NCBI GenBank assembly: GCA_027922465.2
Contig: BQMF02000417.1
Coordinates: forward strand, 186,001 to 250,000
DNA length: 64,000 nucleotides
Reading direction: 5' to 3'
Source: Turritopsis dohrnii
Lineage: Eukaryota; Cnidaria; Hydrozoa; Anthoathecata; Oceaniidae
Part shown: one piece after another, positions 32,881 through 44,349 of the stretch
How positions within the stretch are numbered: position 1 is the stretch's first letter
How the letters are laid out: every line of letters starts with the position of its first letter
Translations under genes and position numbers: made by a program
Notes under the pieces: generated by a model
Database searches by the model: none
What the model saw: the letters and a program-made list of their open reading frames with translations, nothing else
What the model was told of the DNA's origin: nothing

Positions 32881-34587
32881 GTTTACTCAAAGAAGGAAAA
32901 TTTCCCGATAAACTAAAAATAGCGAAAGTGACACCAGTTTTCAAGAGAGAGGACACTTCTGATTTAGGAAATTATAGGCCAATATCAGACCAGTCATTTC
33001 GAAGATCCAGGAAAAAATCATGTATAACAAAGTATATAATAACTTAACAAGGTAACAATTAACATCCTCTAAACAATTTGGCTTTCAAAAAAATACTTCA
33101 ACTGAACATGCTATCCTTCAATTAGAAAATGAAATAACTACTTCGTTCTCGCATGGTAAGTATACTATTGGTGCATTTATAGATTGTCCAAAGCATTTGA
33201 TACAGTTGACCACAGCATACTCTTAGAAAGACTTAGATATTATGGACTTCATGGGAAAACCCTTGAATGGTTTCAAAGTTATTTGAAAAACGAAAACAAT
33301 ATGTGGCGTATGGACATGGAAAAATTACAGAAGCACTTGATATTATCTGCAGAGTTCCCCAAGGATCTATCTTAGGGCCACTACTTTTTCTAATATACGT
33401 GAGCGATCTTTGTAAGTGCTCTACAATACTCTCACAAGTGATGTTTGCTGACGATACGAATTTATTTGATTCCAACGAAAATTTCGCAGACCTTTTTTCA
33501 ACAATGAATTTGGAGCTTACCGAAGTAGCAGAATGGTCTAAAGCCAACAGGCTGTCATTAAATATAAAGAAAACAATGTATTCTAATTTTCATTCATCCA
33601 ATATAAAGCGATTTATTCCAGAAATTATTCCAACATTAAAGATAGACAATATTTCTATAAAAAGAGAAACAGTAACTAAATTTTTGGGAGTTATGTTAGA
33701 TGAAACCCTTTCCTAGAAAAAAAACAAATTGATACTGTCGGTACAAAAGTTTCTAAATGTATTGATACATTCTAAATGTATTGATACATTATATAGAATA
33801 AGACACCTGCTGACTAAACAACTGCTGAAGCAACTTTATTATGCGTTTATATATTCCCACCTATATTATGCAAATATCGTTTGGGCTAGTACATCTAAGT
33901 CAAAACTAAAGCCACTTTATCGCCTTCAAAAACATGCAATGCGCGTTATACACTTTAAAGACCGCTATACAAATGCTAAGCCACTCTTTGACGCTCTGAA
34001 AACCTTTACTTTATCAAATCAACATCTACCAAATTCTTTGTTTTATGTATAAATGTAAAACTAAGACTCCACCACCCATATTTCATGATTTGTACAAATT
34101 AAAACTAACAAAACTGTACACAACAAGATTTGCGAGAAAGTTATCTGAACCTTATTGCCGCAATAAACTTAAGCAATTTGCTATATCTTTTCGTGCACCG
34201 CACCTGTGGAATATCCTCATAGATTCCACAAACACTCCACTGGATTGCAAGTCTTATATAAACTTTAAGCAAAAACTTAAGGCTATGCTCCTCCTACATA
34301 CTGACAACATGGAAAAATATTTTTAGCACACATTTTGCCAAAGAATTTTTAAAGATTACATCTATAGTACATTATTGGGTTCTGAAAAAATATCTCAACA
34401 AGAACAAGCAAAATAGGTTCTCGATGATAAGATCACCCTGATCTTCTACGAGTTTTCCTTGTTATTTGTGAGTTTACGAGAATATCCACTTAACATATTT
34501 AATTATGGAAACTGTAACGTTTTTACGTTGTTTTTAACATTCTGAAAATTGTTGTAGCATTATATATATTTCCAGCCTGTAAACTTT
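32881..34587 (+). pseudogene. LINE A: decayed non-LTR reverse transcriptase and 3' UTR
   Basis: Successive frames give an RT. FPDKLKIAKVTPVFKRED and GNYRPIS lie near 32895-32990, [20 protein letters not shown] at 33184, [20 protein letters not shown] near 33340, and the catalytic FADDTNLF near 33450. The post-RT region has LYYANIVWAS, LYRLQKHAMRVI and FRAPHLWNILID, typical of CR1/Jockey-clade elements. At least three frame changes occur (near 33180, 33270-33375, 33716 and 34050). No apurinic endonuclease domain remains upstream, so the copy is 5'-truncated. The tail ends in the (ATCT)n run. Confidence 0.75.
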
Positions 34588-34757
<170 letters not shown>

Positions 34758-34914
34758 TTTCCATCATACTAACTGAAGATCGCGTTAACAATTAAAGTGT
34801 CCGCTAATTAGAGAGAGAGTATACTGTATCTTTTTTTCATTGTTTTATTTTGTCTTTCAAAAGATGCAAATTTAATAGATAAAGGTAAAAGAATGAATCC
34901 AATCTTGAACCCAG

Positions 34915-35590
34915 GGTTTCTTGTTTTAGATAGTACAGATCACTCTTTGACATTGTTAACAAAGAACTTAAATATATGGAAGAGTGGTTTAGAAGTAATA
35001 AACTTTCGCTAAATGTAAATAAAACTAAATATGTCTTGTTTTGTAAGTCATCAAGTGTCGATGATCTTTCATTGAAATTACCGATTCTCTCAATCAACAA
35101 TAATGGGATAAAAAGAGAAAATTTCATCAAATTCCTTGGAGTTCTTCTTGATGAAAACTTAACATAGAAGAATCATATTAATGTTATCCAAAATAAGATA
35201 TCTAAAAATCTTGGAATACTTCGTATAGCAAGACCATATGTCAACTTAAAATCTCTAAAACTACTATACTTTTCATTTATACATAGTTACCTAACTTATT
35301 GTAATATAGTATGGGCAAGTACTAACCAAACTAAGCTTAAAAAACTTTACTGCAAACAAAATCACGCTTGCAGGATTATTTTCAGAGTAGATCGATTTAC
35401 CCCCTTCAAACCTTTATTCACCAAACTTGGGATCTTTAGTTAAACGCATACCAAATGTTAAATTTTATATTTAAAAATAAACTTGAATTAACCCCAACGA
35501 TTTTTCATAAACAATTTTCTATCATTGACAATAAATAAAATACTAGATACTCGGAAAATAACTTTAAAATCCCTCAAAAGCGCTTAAAAA
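34915..35590 (+). pseudogene. LINE B: second decayed reverse transcriptase, 5' part
   Basis: The reading DHSL then KELKYMEEWFRSNKLSLNVN, NFIKFLGVLLDEN, NIVWAS and LKKLYCKQNHACRII parallels the post-catalytic half of LINE A at perhaps half identity. It is therefore another family member, not a duplication of A. Stops are present at 35165 and 35438. The end of the gene reappears at 37290-37478 after an insertion. Confidence 0.65.
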
Positions 35591-35593
35591 CAG

Positions 35594-37313
35594 AATACGA
35601 AAAGAGATAGAATAACATCGATGAAATTTCCTTTGTACCATCCGTGTTGTAATACACCTTTCCCGTAATTGATTGCGCAATACTTTTTACCATACTCCGC
35701 CTCGTTTTCGCAAAGGTTGATATGGTAACAGAATGGCACGGGACTCATTTCAGTAATGAGCAATTAGTGTAATGATTGTGATAGTGTTAATGATTGAGCA
35801 CGGGAGATTCGGTTGTCATGGTATAGCATATTGAAAACGAGGTAGAGCATGATAAAAATATTGCGCAATCAATTACGGGAAAGGTGTATTACTGGTGGCT
35901 GTATACAAAGTTGAATTTTAAAAATTTAAAATTTCGCGCTATATATGGAAGTCTATTGTTCCCCGTAATAAAAGTCGTAATTCAGATCTCGAGATCTATT
36001 GTTAATTTTTCAAAATGTGGGACTTCAGGTAATGTCTTTTTATCAATTCTGCATAATTATCAAAATTATTAGAATTATTCAGATGATAGCAAAACGAAAA
36101 ATAAGTTTGCGTTTTATGATTTGACGAGAATAATATTCGTATTTATTGCTTTCTCGTGATCAGCTAATCAAATATGTAACATCAGAGATTTTTACCTATC
36201 TCTGGTAAAACCATATTAAAGATTTTGAAATTGATGTTGATACAAATGAAGACAAACTAACATTGACGAAAATACACTTGATTCTCGTAATGAACATGTA
36301 TGTTTTGAAGTGGAAATTCCTTATGATATTTCTGTTTGAACAAACATGAACAATTTTGTTATAAGTTGTTATAAATTGCTTTTACTATGAACAATGTTCT
36401 CCCTGTCAGTTTTCTAATGAAACAGAGATCATCACTTTATTGAATAATATCACTGCTTTGTCGTAAATATCAAAAGATTCTTAAAAGAGTTGCCTTGACA
36501 TATATAAATGGCATTAAAAATATAATTATGTATAAATGTATATTCTGACTGCCTAAAATTGGAGAAAAATACTTCAACTTCTTTTTCTGGAAGGTTTCCG
36601 TAAAAGTATGAATGATCAAAGTATGATCTTTATAATCTGGTTTGGCTGAAACATAACTTTCTGCTCACTCAACCTTTGCACAATAGGAGATTGTTTTTAC
36701 AAACTTAAAATAATATAGCTGTGCACGTGCGCTATTATTCTATACCAGAGATTTTGATTGGTAGATCTGGGTAGATTTATTTTTTCGGCGTGATAATTAT
36801 TCGCCGACAATTAAGAAAGTGTAAACAATGTTTATAACCGTAATTAAGAGGACGCCAATTAGTTTCGGTCCCGATACTTACACCACAACATTTTATATTC
36901 CTTAGGAGGTCGTACTAGTGAAAACAACTTGAAAACGCTTTTAGTTCGTAAGATAATGAAACAAACGTCCGAGTATGTGAAACGAAAAATCGAAAATATG
37001 TTTTTCATTATAACATAAAAACGAAAAAACGAATTCAGTTCCGATTTTCTGAAAAAAGTAGCTTTTAGAAGCCCTAATAAGGATAGCATGTTTGTTTTTA
37101 CGAATGAACTTGTTAAGTATACTCGTTTTTGATTTAAAATTTTCGGTTTTTACTTCAAATTTTACCGAGTAGTTAAAAAATAATAAACATTACATAAAAA
37201 AGAATGAGGCGAGGCAACACGCATGGATTCTCATTGTTTGAAAATTGAATAGAAATTTGAATAGAGCTAAGGTGAGCTACAGTTTGATGTTATTCTATCT
37301 CTTTTCGTATTTC
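35594..37313. mobile_element. Insertion splitting LINE B, bounded by inverted repeats
   Basis: tacgaaaagagatagaataa (35598) is repeated in reverse complement as ttattctatctcttttcgta (37290). LINE B coding similarity stops just before the first and resumes after the second. Between them lie the foldback MITE 35649-35892 and AT-rich non-coding sequence. Either a 1.7-kb TIR element inserted or an inversion-duplication occurred at this point. Confidence 0.45.
35649..35892. mobile_element. Foldback MITE with GTAATACACCTTTCCCGTAA arms
   Basis: The first 45 bp (gtaatacacctttcccgtaa, ttgattgcgcaata, ttaccat.ctc.gcctcgtttt) recur in reverse complement at the right end. The 244-bp unit is non-coding. 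Confidence 0.8.
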
Positions 37314-37478
37314 TATGTTAAAAATAAACACTTTCTCCATTCTATATCGTCGTCCTATCTTATGGAACAATATTTTACGAAATGTAGAAAAGAACTGTTG
37401 GTCTCTCAATCAATTCAAAAGATCTGTTAAATCAAAGTTACTTAATAATGACATTGATGTTTCCCAATTTTTTTAAGC
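37290..37478 (+). pseudogene. LINE B: C-terminal remainder
   Basis: The frame ILWNNILRNVEKNCWSLNQF then KRSVKSKLLNND matches the last conserved block of CR1/Jockey-like ORF2 (GPxLWNxLPxxxK...FKxxLK) and ends with TAA near 37476. It is the missing end of the LINE at 34915-35590. Confidence 0.6.
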
Positions 37479-38033
37479 AGCCCTTTTCATATTTATATTT
37501 TTTTTGTTGATATCTTTTCATTTATTTCGTTACTTATTTCGGTCGCTGTCCTCTTGCTTGTAAATGTAGTAGAATTAGGTATACACCCGGAAAAAAGTAC
37601 TATAAAGTTATAACATTGCACAGTTGTTCTATAATACTTATACTTCTACCAAAAAAAAGCCCCATCAATTTGACAATGGGAAATCTGCTTTTGGGCCAAT
37701 TCAAATTTTGTCCAACAGAAAATTTCACCAAAATTTTGATGTTGTCAAAACTTGGTTACGACAACCTTTGAAAATGTACCGTTTCGTCGATATTTGAGCT
37801 CAAAGTGTATATGATTACGTCATCAGTTTCATCAGTGAGATTTTCAACTTTCGCAACATTCTATCATAGTCACAAGAAAAAGATAGTCTAGAAGTGCGGT
37901 CAGCTAATGACTTAATCTTTTCATAGCGAAATTGCTAGTGCCCAAACTCCCGATCCTGCGCAGAAGTTTAAAAATGGATACCGTATCTGCAGACTCTCTG
38001 CATCGTTAACTATTTCTCTGTATTTTTTTTGTT

Positions 38034-39134
38034 ATGCCTGGCGAAAATTGCGCTATATTTGGGTGTTCTGCCTCACGAAGGAATAAAGGAATAAGTTTTT
38101 TTAAAGTTCCTCTGCCAAACATTTGCAACAACTGGCATTTCTTCTCATCAAATTATGCCTATATTTTGGAAGGCTGTTGGTTATCTTGAACAGATAAATT
38201 CACATGTTGTAGCTGCTACTGCTGATGGTGCATCTCCTAATCGTCGTTTTTTCAGAATGCACAAATCTGAATTTGAGGATGTTATATACCGTGCAAAGAA
38301 CATTCATACCAACAGTAATCGCTACATTTACTTCTTTGCTGATGTACCACACCTGATAAAAACTGCTCGTAATTGTTTGAGTAATTCTGGATTTGGTCGT
38401 GCTACAAGGTACATGTGGAATAGTGGTTTTTGCCTGTTATGGTCTCATATTTTCCAAATTTATTATGAGCAATTAGAAACAAATGATCATATCAATTTAA
38501 CACCTTACTCTGTCATGAAAGTTAACCTGGCTGCTCAAGTATTAAGTGAAACAGTTGCTGATGTTTTACACCAGTTTGGTCCACCTGAAGCTGCAGGAAC
38601 TGCCAAATTTTGTTTGATGATGTACAAATTTTTTGATTGCTTTAATGTAAGGAATACTGTTGAGCATCAACATAAAAGAAAGCCATTTTTAAAACCCTAT
38701 ACTTCAGTTGATGATGAGAGATTTGCATGGTTGGAAAGTCTTTTAAAGTATTTTCATTTGTGGAAAGAATCGATTGATGATCGCCCTGGTAATTTCACAC
38801 AAAATGCTAAAGCCAAAATGTTTATTTCTTGGCAAACCTATGAGGGTATTCAAGTAACAGTTCACTCATTTATAGAAGTTGTGAAATTTTTACTGGAAAA
38901 TGGTGTAGCATATGTTCTTTCGGAGAGATTCTGTCAGGATGATTTGAAAATTATTTTGGAAGGCAGTGTGCCATTGGTAGAAGAAAGGATAATCCTACAG
39001 TTAGAGATGCTGGTTATAATGACAATACCATCAAATCCCAGTTTTCAGTGCGACCTATTGCTGGCAATGTTCAAGGCTCAACTAGCAAATTCGACGACAT
39101 TGATGATACACCATTACCAAAGCGAAGAAAATAA
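38034..39134 (+). pseudogene. P-element/THAP9-like transposase, deleted and frameshifted
   Basis: An ATG at 38034 opens MPGENCAIFGCSASRRNKGI then SFFKVPLP and NNW, the first half of a THAP zinc finger (C-x4-C and the invariant Trp). The second half (CxxH) and the following coiled-coil and RNase H start are missing. A frame change at about 38155 leads straight into IFWKAVGYLEQINSHVVAAT with ADGASPNRRFFRMH, then FFADVPHLIKTARNCLSNSG, MKVNLAAQVLSETVAD, FFDCFNVRNT and MFISWQTYEGIQV. These are strong P-element transposase landmarks. A second frameshift near 38945 moves the C-terminus to another frame that ends DDTPLPKRRK with TAA at 39132-39134. The copy is inactive through deletion and frameshift. 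Confidence 0.8.
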
Positions 39135-39826
39135 TTTTCTAACAGAAAATTTTAAACGGTTATTTTTATAGCCACAAATGCTTTAAAACGCATTGTTGTT
39201 GGCACCAATTATTTTAGGATTTTAATTTTTTATTTATTTCATTATATGTTACTTTATTTAATTTACAAGCGACCCATTTCCTGGATTAGCAAACTGTTGC
39301 TATTAAATGGCCTCATGACTTTGTATAACTTATGCAAAGTAAATATTTGTTGTCATTGCAAATCCAATAAACACTTACATATATATACTTCTATTTATAG
39401 ATACAATGAAAATATAATTCAATATTAGTAAGAAGATGTTGAAATGGCTACTATATACATTTTATTTGCTATGTGGATTTTTGGAAGAAAGAAGAACTTG
39501 TTTAATCATGGTTACTTATGTGAATGTGGTTCAACAGATTTCTTGAAGCATGGTTTTCGTGAACACACAATCAGTAACACACCTGGAAAAAATGTTACTT
39601 GGCTATAATCTTTTATGTTATTCTGATTATTATTCATGCATAGAAAAACCTAGTTCCCATAAAAGGTTTTTCGCTTGAGCAACAACAAATAAAATTAATT
39701 AAAATTCAATTATTAAACAAATAAATATACTTACCAAAATTCTTCTACTTGAACTTCTTCTAGTCACATTAGCTCAAAAATAAATGTTTTCACAAATTTG
39801 TGACTATAAAAATAGCCGTTTTTAAT

Positions 39827-40986
39827 TTAGCAGGAACCATCAATGTCCACCACCATCTTTGCTAACATTGCTTGTTTAATTTCGGTCCGCAAAGAACGCT
39901 TCTTTGATATTTTCTTTGCAGCTTTATGTTTCTCACGAACATCTTTAGCAAATGAGAAAGTGCGAACTCGTACAAATAATGTGAGCATTTGTTCCAAAAG
40001 ATTCATGCTGATTTCTGAATCAACTCTTGGATCAATGTCATAACAAATGGTTTTATATTTTGATCTTATGGTGCAGTCTTCAAGCATTCTTTTGACCATG
40101 TCTGCACATACAATTTTAACTGAAAACTGTGCTGTTTAAAGATTTTTTCACTTTTCAAAAACAGATCTTGCATTTTTTTGTTAACTCTCCATAACCCCCC
40201 ACGGTCACGAGCATTAACTAGAGTTTGCGAAGCATCAAAATCAATTTTACATGCATGTAAAATAGCAGCACACTGTCTATTATAAATATTAGTACACTTT
40301 TTTGAAAACCTGAATTTGTTATAACGCTTATGAAGTATAAATCCACTTATATACTGAAAGCATTTTGTTTCTTTATCAGTGATAGATGTTATGGCTTTTG
40401 GATCAGTGTTTTTTGTGTTGATATCAGAAAGATAAATTAGAAGATGGTTTGCTGCTTCATAAATAAAGTCGTATTTTGAAGGGAAAACATGCTCAGCCAA
40501 CAACCCATAAAAACGTGCATAAAAATTTTCAGCATTTCCATCAAAATTGTCAAAAATGGGATTTAACTTATCCCATAAATTTTTTGTTTCTTCCCAAGAA
40601 ATAGAAAAATTTTCAAAGATTTTTCTGGTTTCTTCAGGTAAACATAAATCTGCAGCAACAATAGTGGCACATTTTTTCAAAATGGAACTGAGAGTGCACA
40701 ATGGTAGCTTTTTTAATGAGAAAACACCTTTTTCTTCATCAACAGATTCAGGAAAATGAAATTTATGTTTAGTGTTGATGTGTCGTGCTAATCCTCTCCG
40801 TGATTTACATATTTTCTCACAATGATTACATTTTGTGGCTTGATTTGTGTCAACAGCTATTTCGGTCACTACAGCATCTATTTCATTATTCAAATCCATG
40901 TCATCATCAAGAAAGCCTCCATCGAGAAGGTAAAACAGGTCATCAAGTTCTTCTCCAGCAAAGAAAACACTCTCACTATACGCCAT
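39827..40986 (-). pseudogene. Accessory C2H2 zinc-finger ORF of the P-like transposon
   Basis: An ATG at 40986 opens an acidic N-terminus (ELDDLFYLLDGGFLDDDMDL). It is followed by one C2H2 finger (CNHCEKICKSRRGLARHINTKH spans residues about 54-75), a helical region, then ISGFILHKRY and LVNARDRGGLWRVNKKM. I recall similar proteins next to P-like transposases in other invertebrates, but this needs a search. The frame ends at 40066; coding sequence resumes in another frame from about 40099 to 39827 (TICYDIDPRVDSEISMNLLE, then a Lys/Arg-rich tail). One 1-nt indel near 40100 is therefore likely. The transposase faces it from the other strand, 0.7 kb away. Possible roles are regulation or DNA targeting; this is inference. 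Confidence 0.6.
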
Positions 40987-41421
40987 TTTGACATTCTGTG
41001 CAGGATGAGCCGGCCGTCAAACAACATTTCTACTTGAAAACGGCAATGCAATAGAAAATGCAGAAACAGCCCGCAGAGCTTCCAGACTATCTTTTTCTTG
41101 TGACTATGATTCTATATATCATTTGAAAGATAATTTTGTGCTGAGCGAAAAAGTTGCTTTAAGGGCTATTTCCACAAACACTTTTGATCGAAATATTTCG
41201 ACAAAGAAAAAGGTTGAGCATGCGCATTGAATATTTTCTGCTTTTAGAGCGAAAAATTTCTTTCCTCCAGTGCGCATGTGAGTTAAAATAGTTTCAACTC
41301 CCTATCAAAATCGCTTCGCGAAAAAATATTCGTCCAATCAAAATCGTGCGCGCGAAATATACTGATGCTTCGTGTATTAGCAGTTCCTATGAAATGCACA
41401 TAACAAAGCCAGCTGATCTCA

Positions 41422-41670
41422 TTGTTAAAGGTCTTCTTCACAAATGAAAGACATAGTGTGATGGTTTGTAAAGGTGACGCGGACACCAAAATTGTCAGCA
41501 CAGCATTAGAAGTCTGTAAGGAATTTCCAACAGTCGTTGACACTGGTATTGCAATTATGCTGTTATTTCTGAAATATTCTTCCTCTAAGAACGCAATGTG
41601 CATTTCAAAAGCATCTATCAGTGTAACTGACATCAAAGAGCATTTATTGTCTATTCATGTATGGTCATGA
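41422..41670 (+). pseudogene. Short fragment resembling a PIN-like/DUF ORF
   Basis: The frame contains KGDADTKIVSTALEVCKE then FPTVVDTGIAIMLLFLKYSS. This resembles the GDADTLIV...PVVVVGxDTDLLVLL block of a PIN-like domain found in many invertebrate uncharacterised proteins, with the second acidic motif eroded. Only this part is visible, inside the P-like element. Assignment is tentative. Confidence 0.3.
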
Positions 41671-42216
41671 TGTGACTTAACCTCCTCTATAATGGGAAAA
41701 GGTAACTCAAGTTTTCTTGAAATAATACAGAAATCTTTACCAATACAACGTGCATCCGAAGTTATGATGAAGATGATTTAGAATGTGAAAGAAACATTTT
41801 TGATGTATTAAAATGTTATAACATAAGTATAATTTTTTTCATGTAAAGTGTAGTGTTGTAATCAAGCAAACAATAAAAAACTTTGAAATCATCATGATGA
41901 CATCAGACTCAATTATCTACAAAGTGTTACATTTTGAAATGCTGGTGTATGCAACTTTTTTGCTCAGTATAAAATTATCTTCCAAATGATATAATAGAAG
42001 ATATAATTTTGCAAAAGTTCAAAAACTCACTAAAACTGATGACGTCATCATACATACTTTGAGCTCAAATATTGACGAAACGGTGCATTTTCAAAGGTTG
42101 TCGTAACCAAGTTTTTTGTTCAGCATGAAATTATCTTTCGAATGATATATAAAACTAACGATTTTGACCACATCAAAATTTTGGCCAAACCGGTGTTTTG
42201 GACCAAATTTGAATTG

Positions 42217-42737
42217 TGCAGGGGCGAAGAGGCCGAAGAATTATATTAACTGAGCTGGCGTATGTTTGCAACATGAATGAGGTTCAAACTGAATAAATAA
42301 AATGCAAACAAATAAATAATAATAAATAATTGACTTAAGTGTAGGATACTAAAGTAAGTGCCTCAATAATAAAAAAAAAACAAGACAAAGCTGAGAAAGG
42401 GCTACACCCAAAACAAAATGGCTGCCGGACAAAGAGCAAATAAACCTACCAGCTTGGCAGGTGTGTGTAGACTTGATTGAAATGAAGTTGAAATTGAAAT
42501 TGAAGATTTGCAGAGGTTTGATTGAAAAAAAACTGGATGAAAACCGAAGTGAGTGCACTTATAAAGTTTAATATTAGAGAGATTACAAATTATGGAGATC
42601 ATAAATTAGAAATAATGGAGATAATAAATTATGAATAATGGAGACTAAATTACATATATACAGGAGATAATAAATTTTTATATGTTGGCATTTGTGTTTA
42701 TTTTATAAAAACAAAACTTAGGGTAGAGCTCTAACAA
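42217..42737. mobile_element. Insertion in the right arm of the P-like element
   Basis: Comparison of the two arms shows the left arm running through gggccaattcaaatttt, whereas the right arm is split by about 520 bp at the equivalent point. AATTG flanks the insert on both sides. It contains AATAAATA and ATAATGGAGAT-type simple repeats and no coding frame. Its class is unknown. Confidence 0.5.
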
Positions 42738-43364
42738 ATTGGCCCCAAAACAGGTTTCCCATTGTCAAATTGATGGGGCTTTTTTTGGTAGAAGTATAAG
42801 TATTATAGAACAACTGTGCAATGTTATAGCTTTATAGTATTTTTTTCCGGATTTTGATAGGTTTTTGACTATTTCTCCTGTAATAATATTTTTACTTAGA
42901 CATGTAATATTGTAGTATTATTCGTAGGTATATTGAAAATAAACTAGTTATTTTGCATATATCTGACTACACGGGGCTTGGTGAAAAGGCACTTCAGCCT
43001 TCTGCTTCCTCCAGCCATTATCTACGGTCATAGATTGTAAGATTTTTTATCCATTGGCGAAATAAAAAATAAACTAGAAAATAAACTAGATACTGGATTG
43101 GAAATTCGAAAAATGTGAATTAAAGAAACGTGAACGTCACGCCAGAAATAGTTACACTTGGTATGGATTCTATTCTCTTGTACCTTATCGGAAAAAACTT
43201 AGTCGGACAAAATATTAGTCACCTCCAAATATTTTAGTCACTTTTGTCCGACTAATAAATTTGCCCGACTAAAATTTCGGTCCTTTTCTAAAATTTCATA
43301 ACTTACTTAATTTTGGGAGGCAATTAAAGAAAATGCAATACTTTATTTACTTGATAGTTTAATT

Positions 43365-43664
43365 TTATTTTTCAACTCCAATGTCATATTCCTGATCAGT
43401 ATAAAAATCTATTTTGATTCCTGCATTGGTTTCAGGCGTTTTTTCTATTATGGCTGTCTTCTTTTTCTTTTGAACCACCTAGGCGAGCTCGCTATCACTT
43501 TCATCGGAAGTTTCTGTTATTACCGGTGCCTTTCTCTTTTCCCCTGGATTCCTCATGACTTCACTGTCACTCTCATCTGAAGATTCTTGGATAAACACGT
43601 TATTTTCCTCATCTGAATCCGATTCTGATTCATTGCTGCCTTCTTTTCCATCATAATCATATCG
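43365..43664 (-). pseudogene. Acidic low-complexity ORF remnant
   Basis: A minus-strand frame of 100 codons with a single internal TAG reads YDYDGKEGSNESESDSDEEN, then SSDESDSEVM, TSDESDSELA and, after the stop, VVQKKKKTAI and DFYTDQEYDIGVEK. Repeated S-D-E blocks followed by a Lys patch suggest a disordered region of a nuclear protein. It begins directly after a TAA, so an acceptor or start is unclear. It is inside the CCTTATCGG element and could be the tail of its lost gene. Confidence 0.4.
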
Positions 43665-44349
43665 TTAGTTGAGAATTATTTTGTTCTATTGGAAAAAATG
43701 AGCCTCGATTGTTTTCAAGCTTTTCAGAGTTATTTTGTTCTTTCTTCGTGAGCTTTTTCCGAAAAAAAAGCGTTAAATACCCTTCAAATGGGAAGTCTTA
43801 TCTTGTTTTATCTCCTTATTCGTTATCACCCGGTAAAATTATTACGTGCTATCTCCAAAAGCCATGCAAATACGGGTTATTCTATGTACAGGTTGATACG
43901 AGGTTGTTGATTTGGCCTAAAACCATTATTAGACGATCTTGTAAGTAGTAGAGATCGTTTGTTTTTATTGTAATTTTAAAATGGCGACTGTAGAAGAACA
44001 TAAGATGCTGATAAAGTCTTAAAAGTGCATTAAAATTCTGCAGTTTAAATAAAATCTCAAAAATTAGGTCATGTAAATAATAATATGTCCCATGAGGACA
44101 TACAAAGGACTCAGCCACAAAACAATTGACAAAATAGCTTACCTTAACCCTAAAAAATGTAACACAATCTAGGTATATGGTTTAAAAATATAAATTGCAT
44201 AAAATGGTACCAAAGTTATCTTTTTGACTTTAGGACACCCGTGGTGGAGTAAAGTATTTAAAATACCCGTGGTTTCTCCTCCTCCTCCTCCTACTATTAC
44301 TACTCCTCCAAGTTATGAACGTTTTCGTGCAGCGTTTACATGACATCGT

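Larger units (their letters stand above)
37587..42850. mobile_element. P-element-like transposon, 5.3 kb, with two convergent genes
   Basis: The left end starts ccggaaaaaagtactataaag and the right end finishes tatagtatttttttccgg. The inverted similarity extends about 270 bp inward (ttctaccaaaaaaaagcccc, atcaatttgacaatggg, gttacgacaacctttgaaaa, gacgtcatca). The right arm is interrupted by a 520-bp insertion at about 42217-42737. The unit carries a THAP/RNase H transposase pseudogene on plus and a C2H2 zinc-finger ORF on minus, facing each other. No 8-bp target duplication is apparent. Confidence 0.7.

Noticed and set aside
41283..41636. 117-codon minus-strand ORF in the P-like element
   Set aside because: It is the antisense shadow of the PIN-like fragment at 41422-41670.
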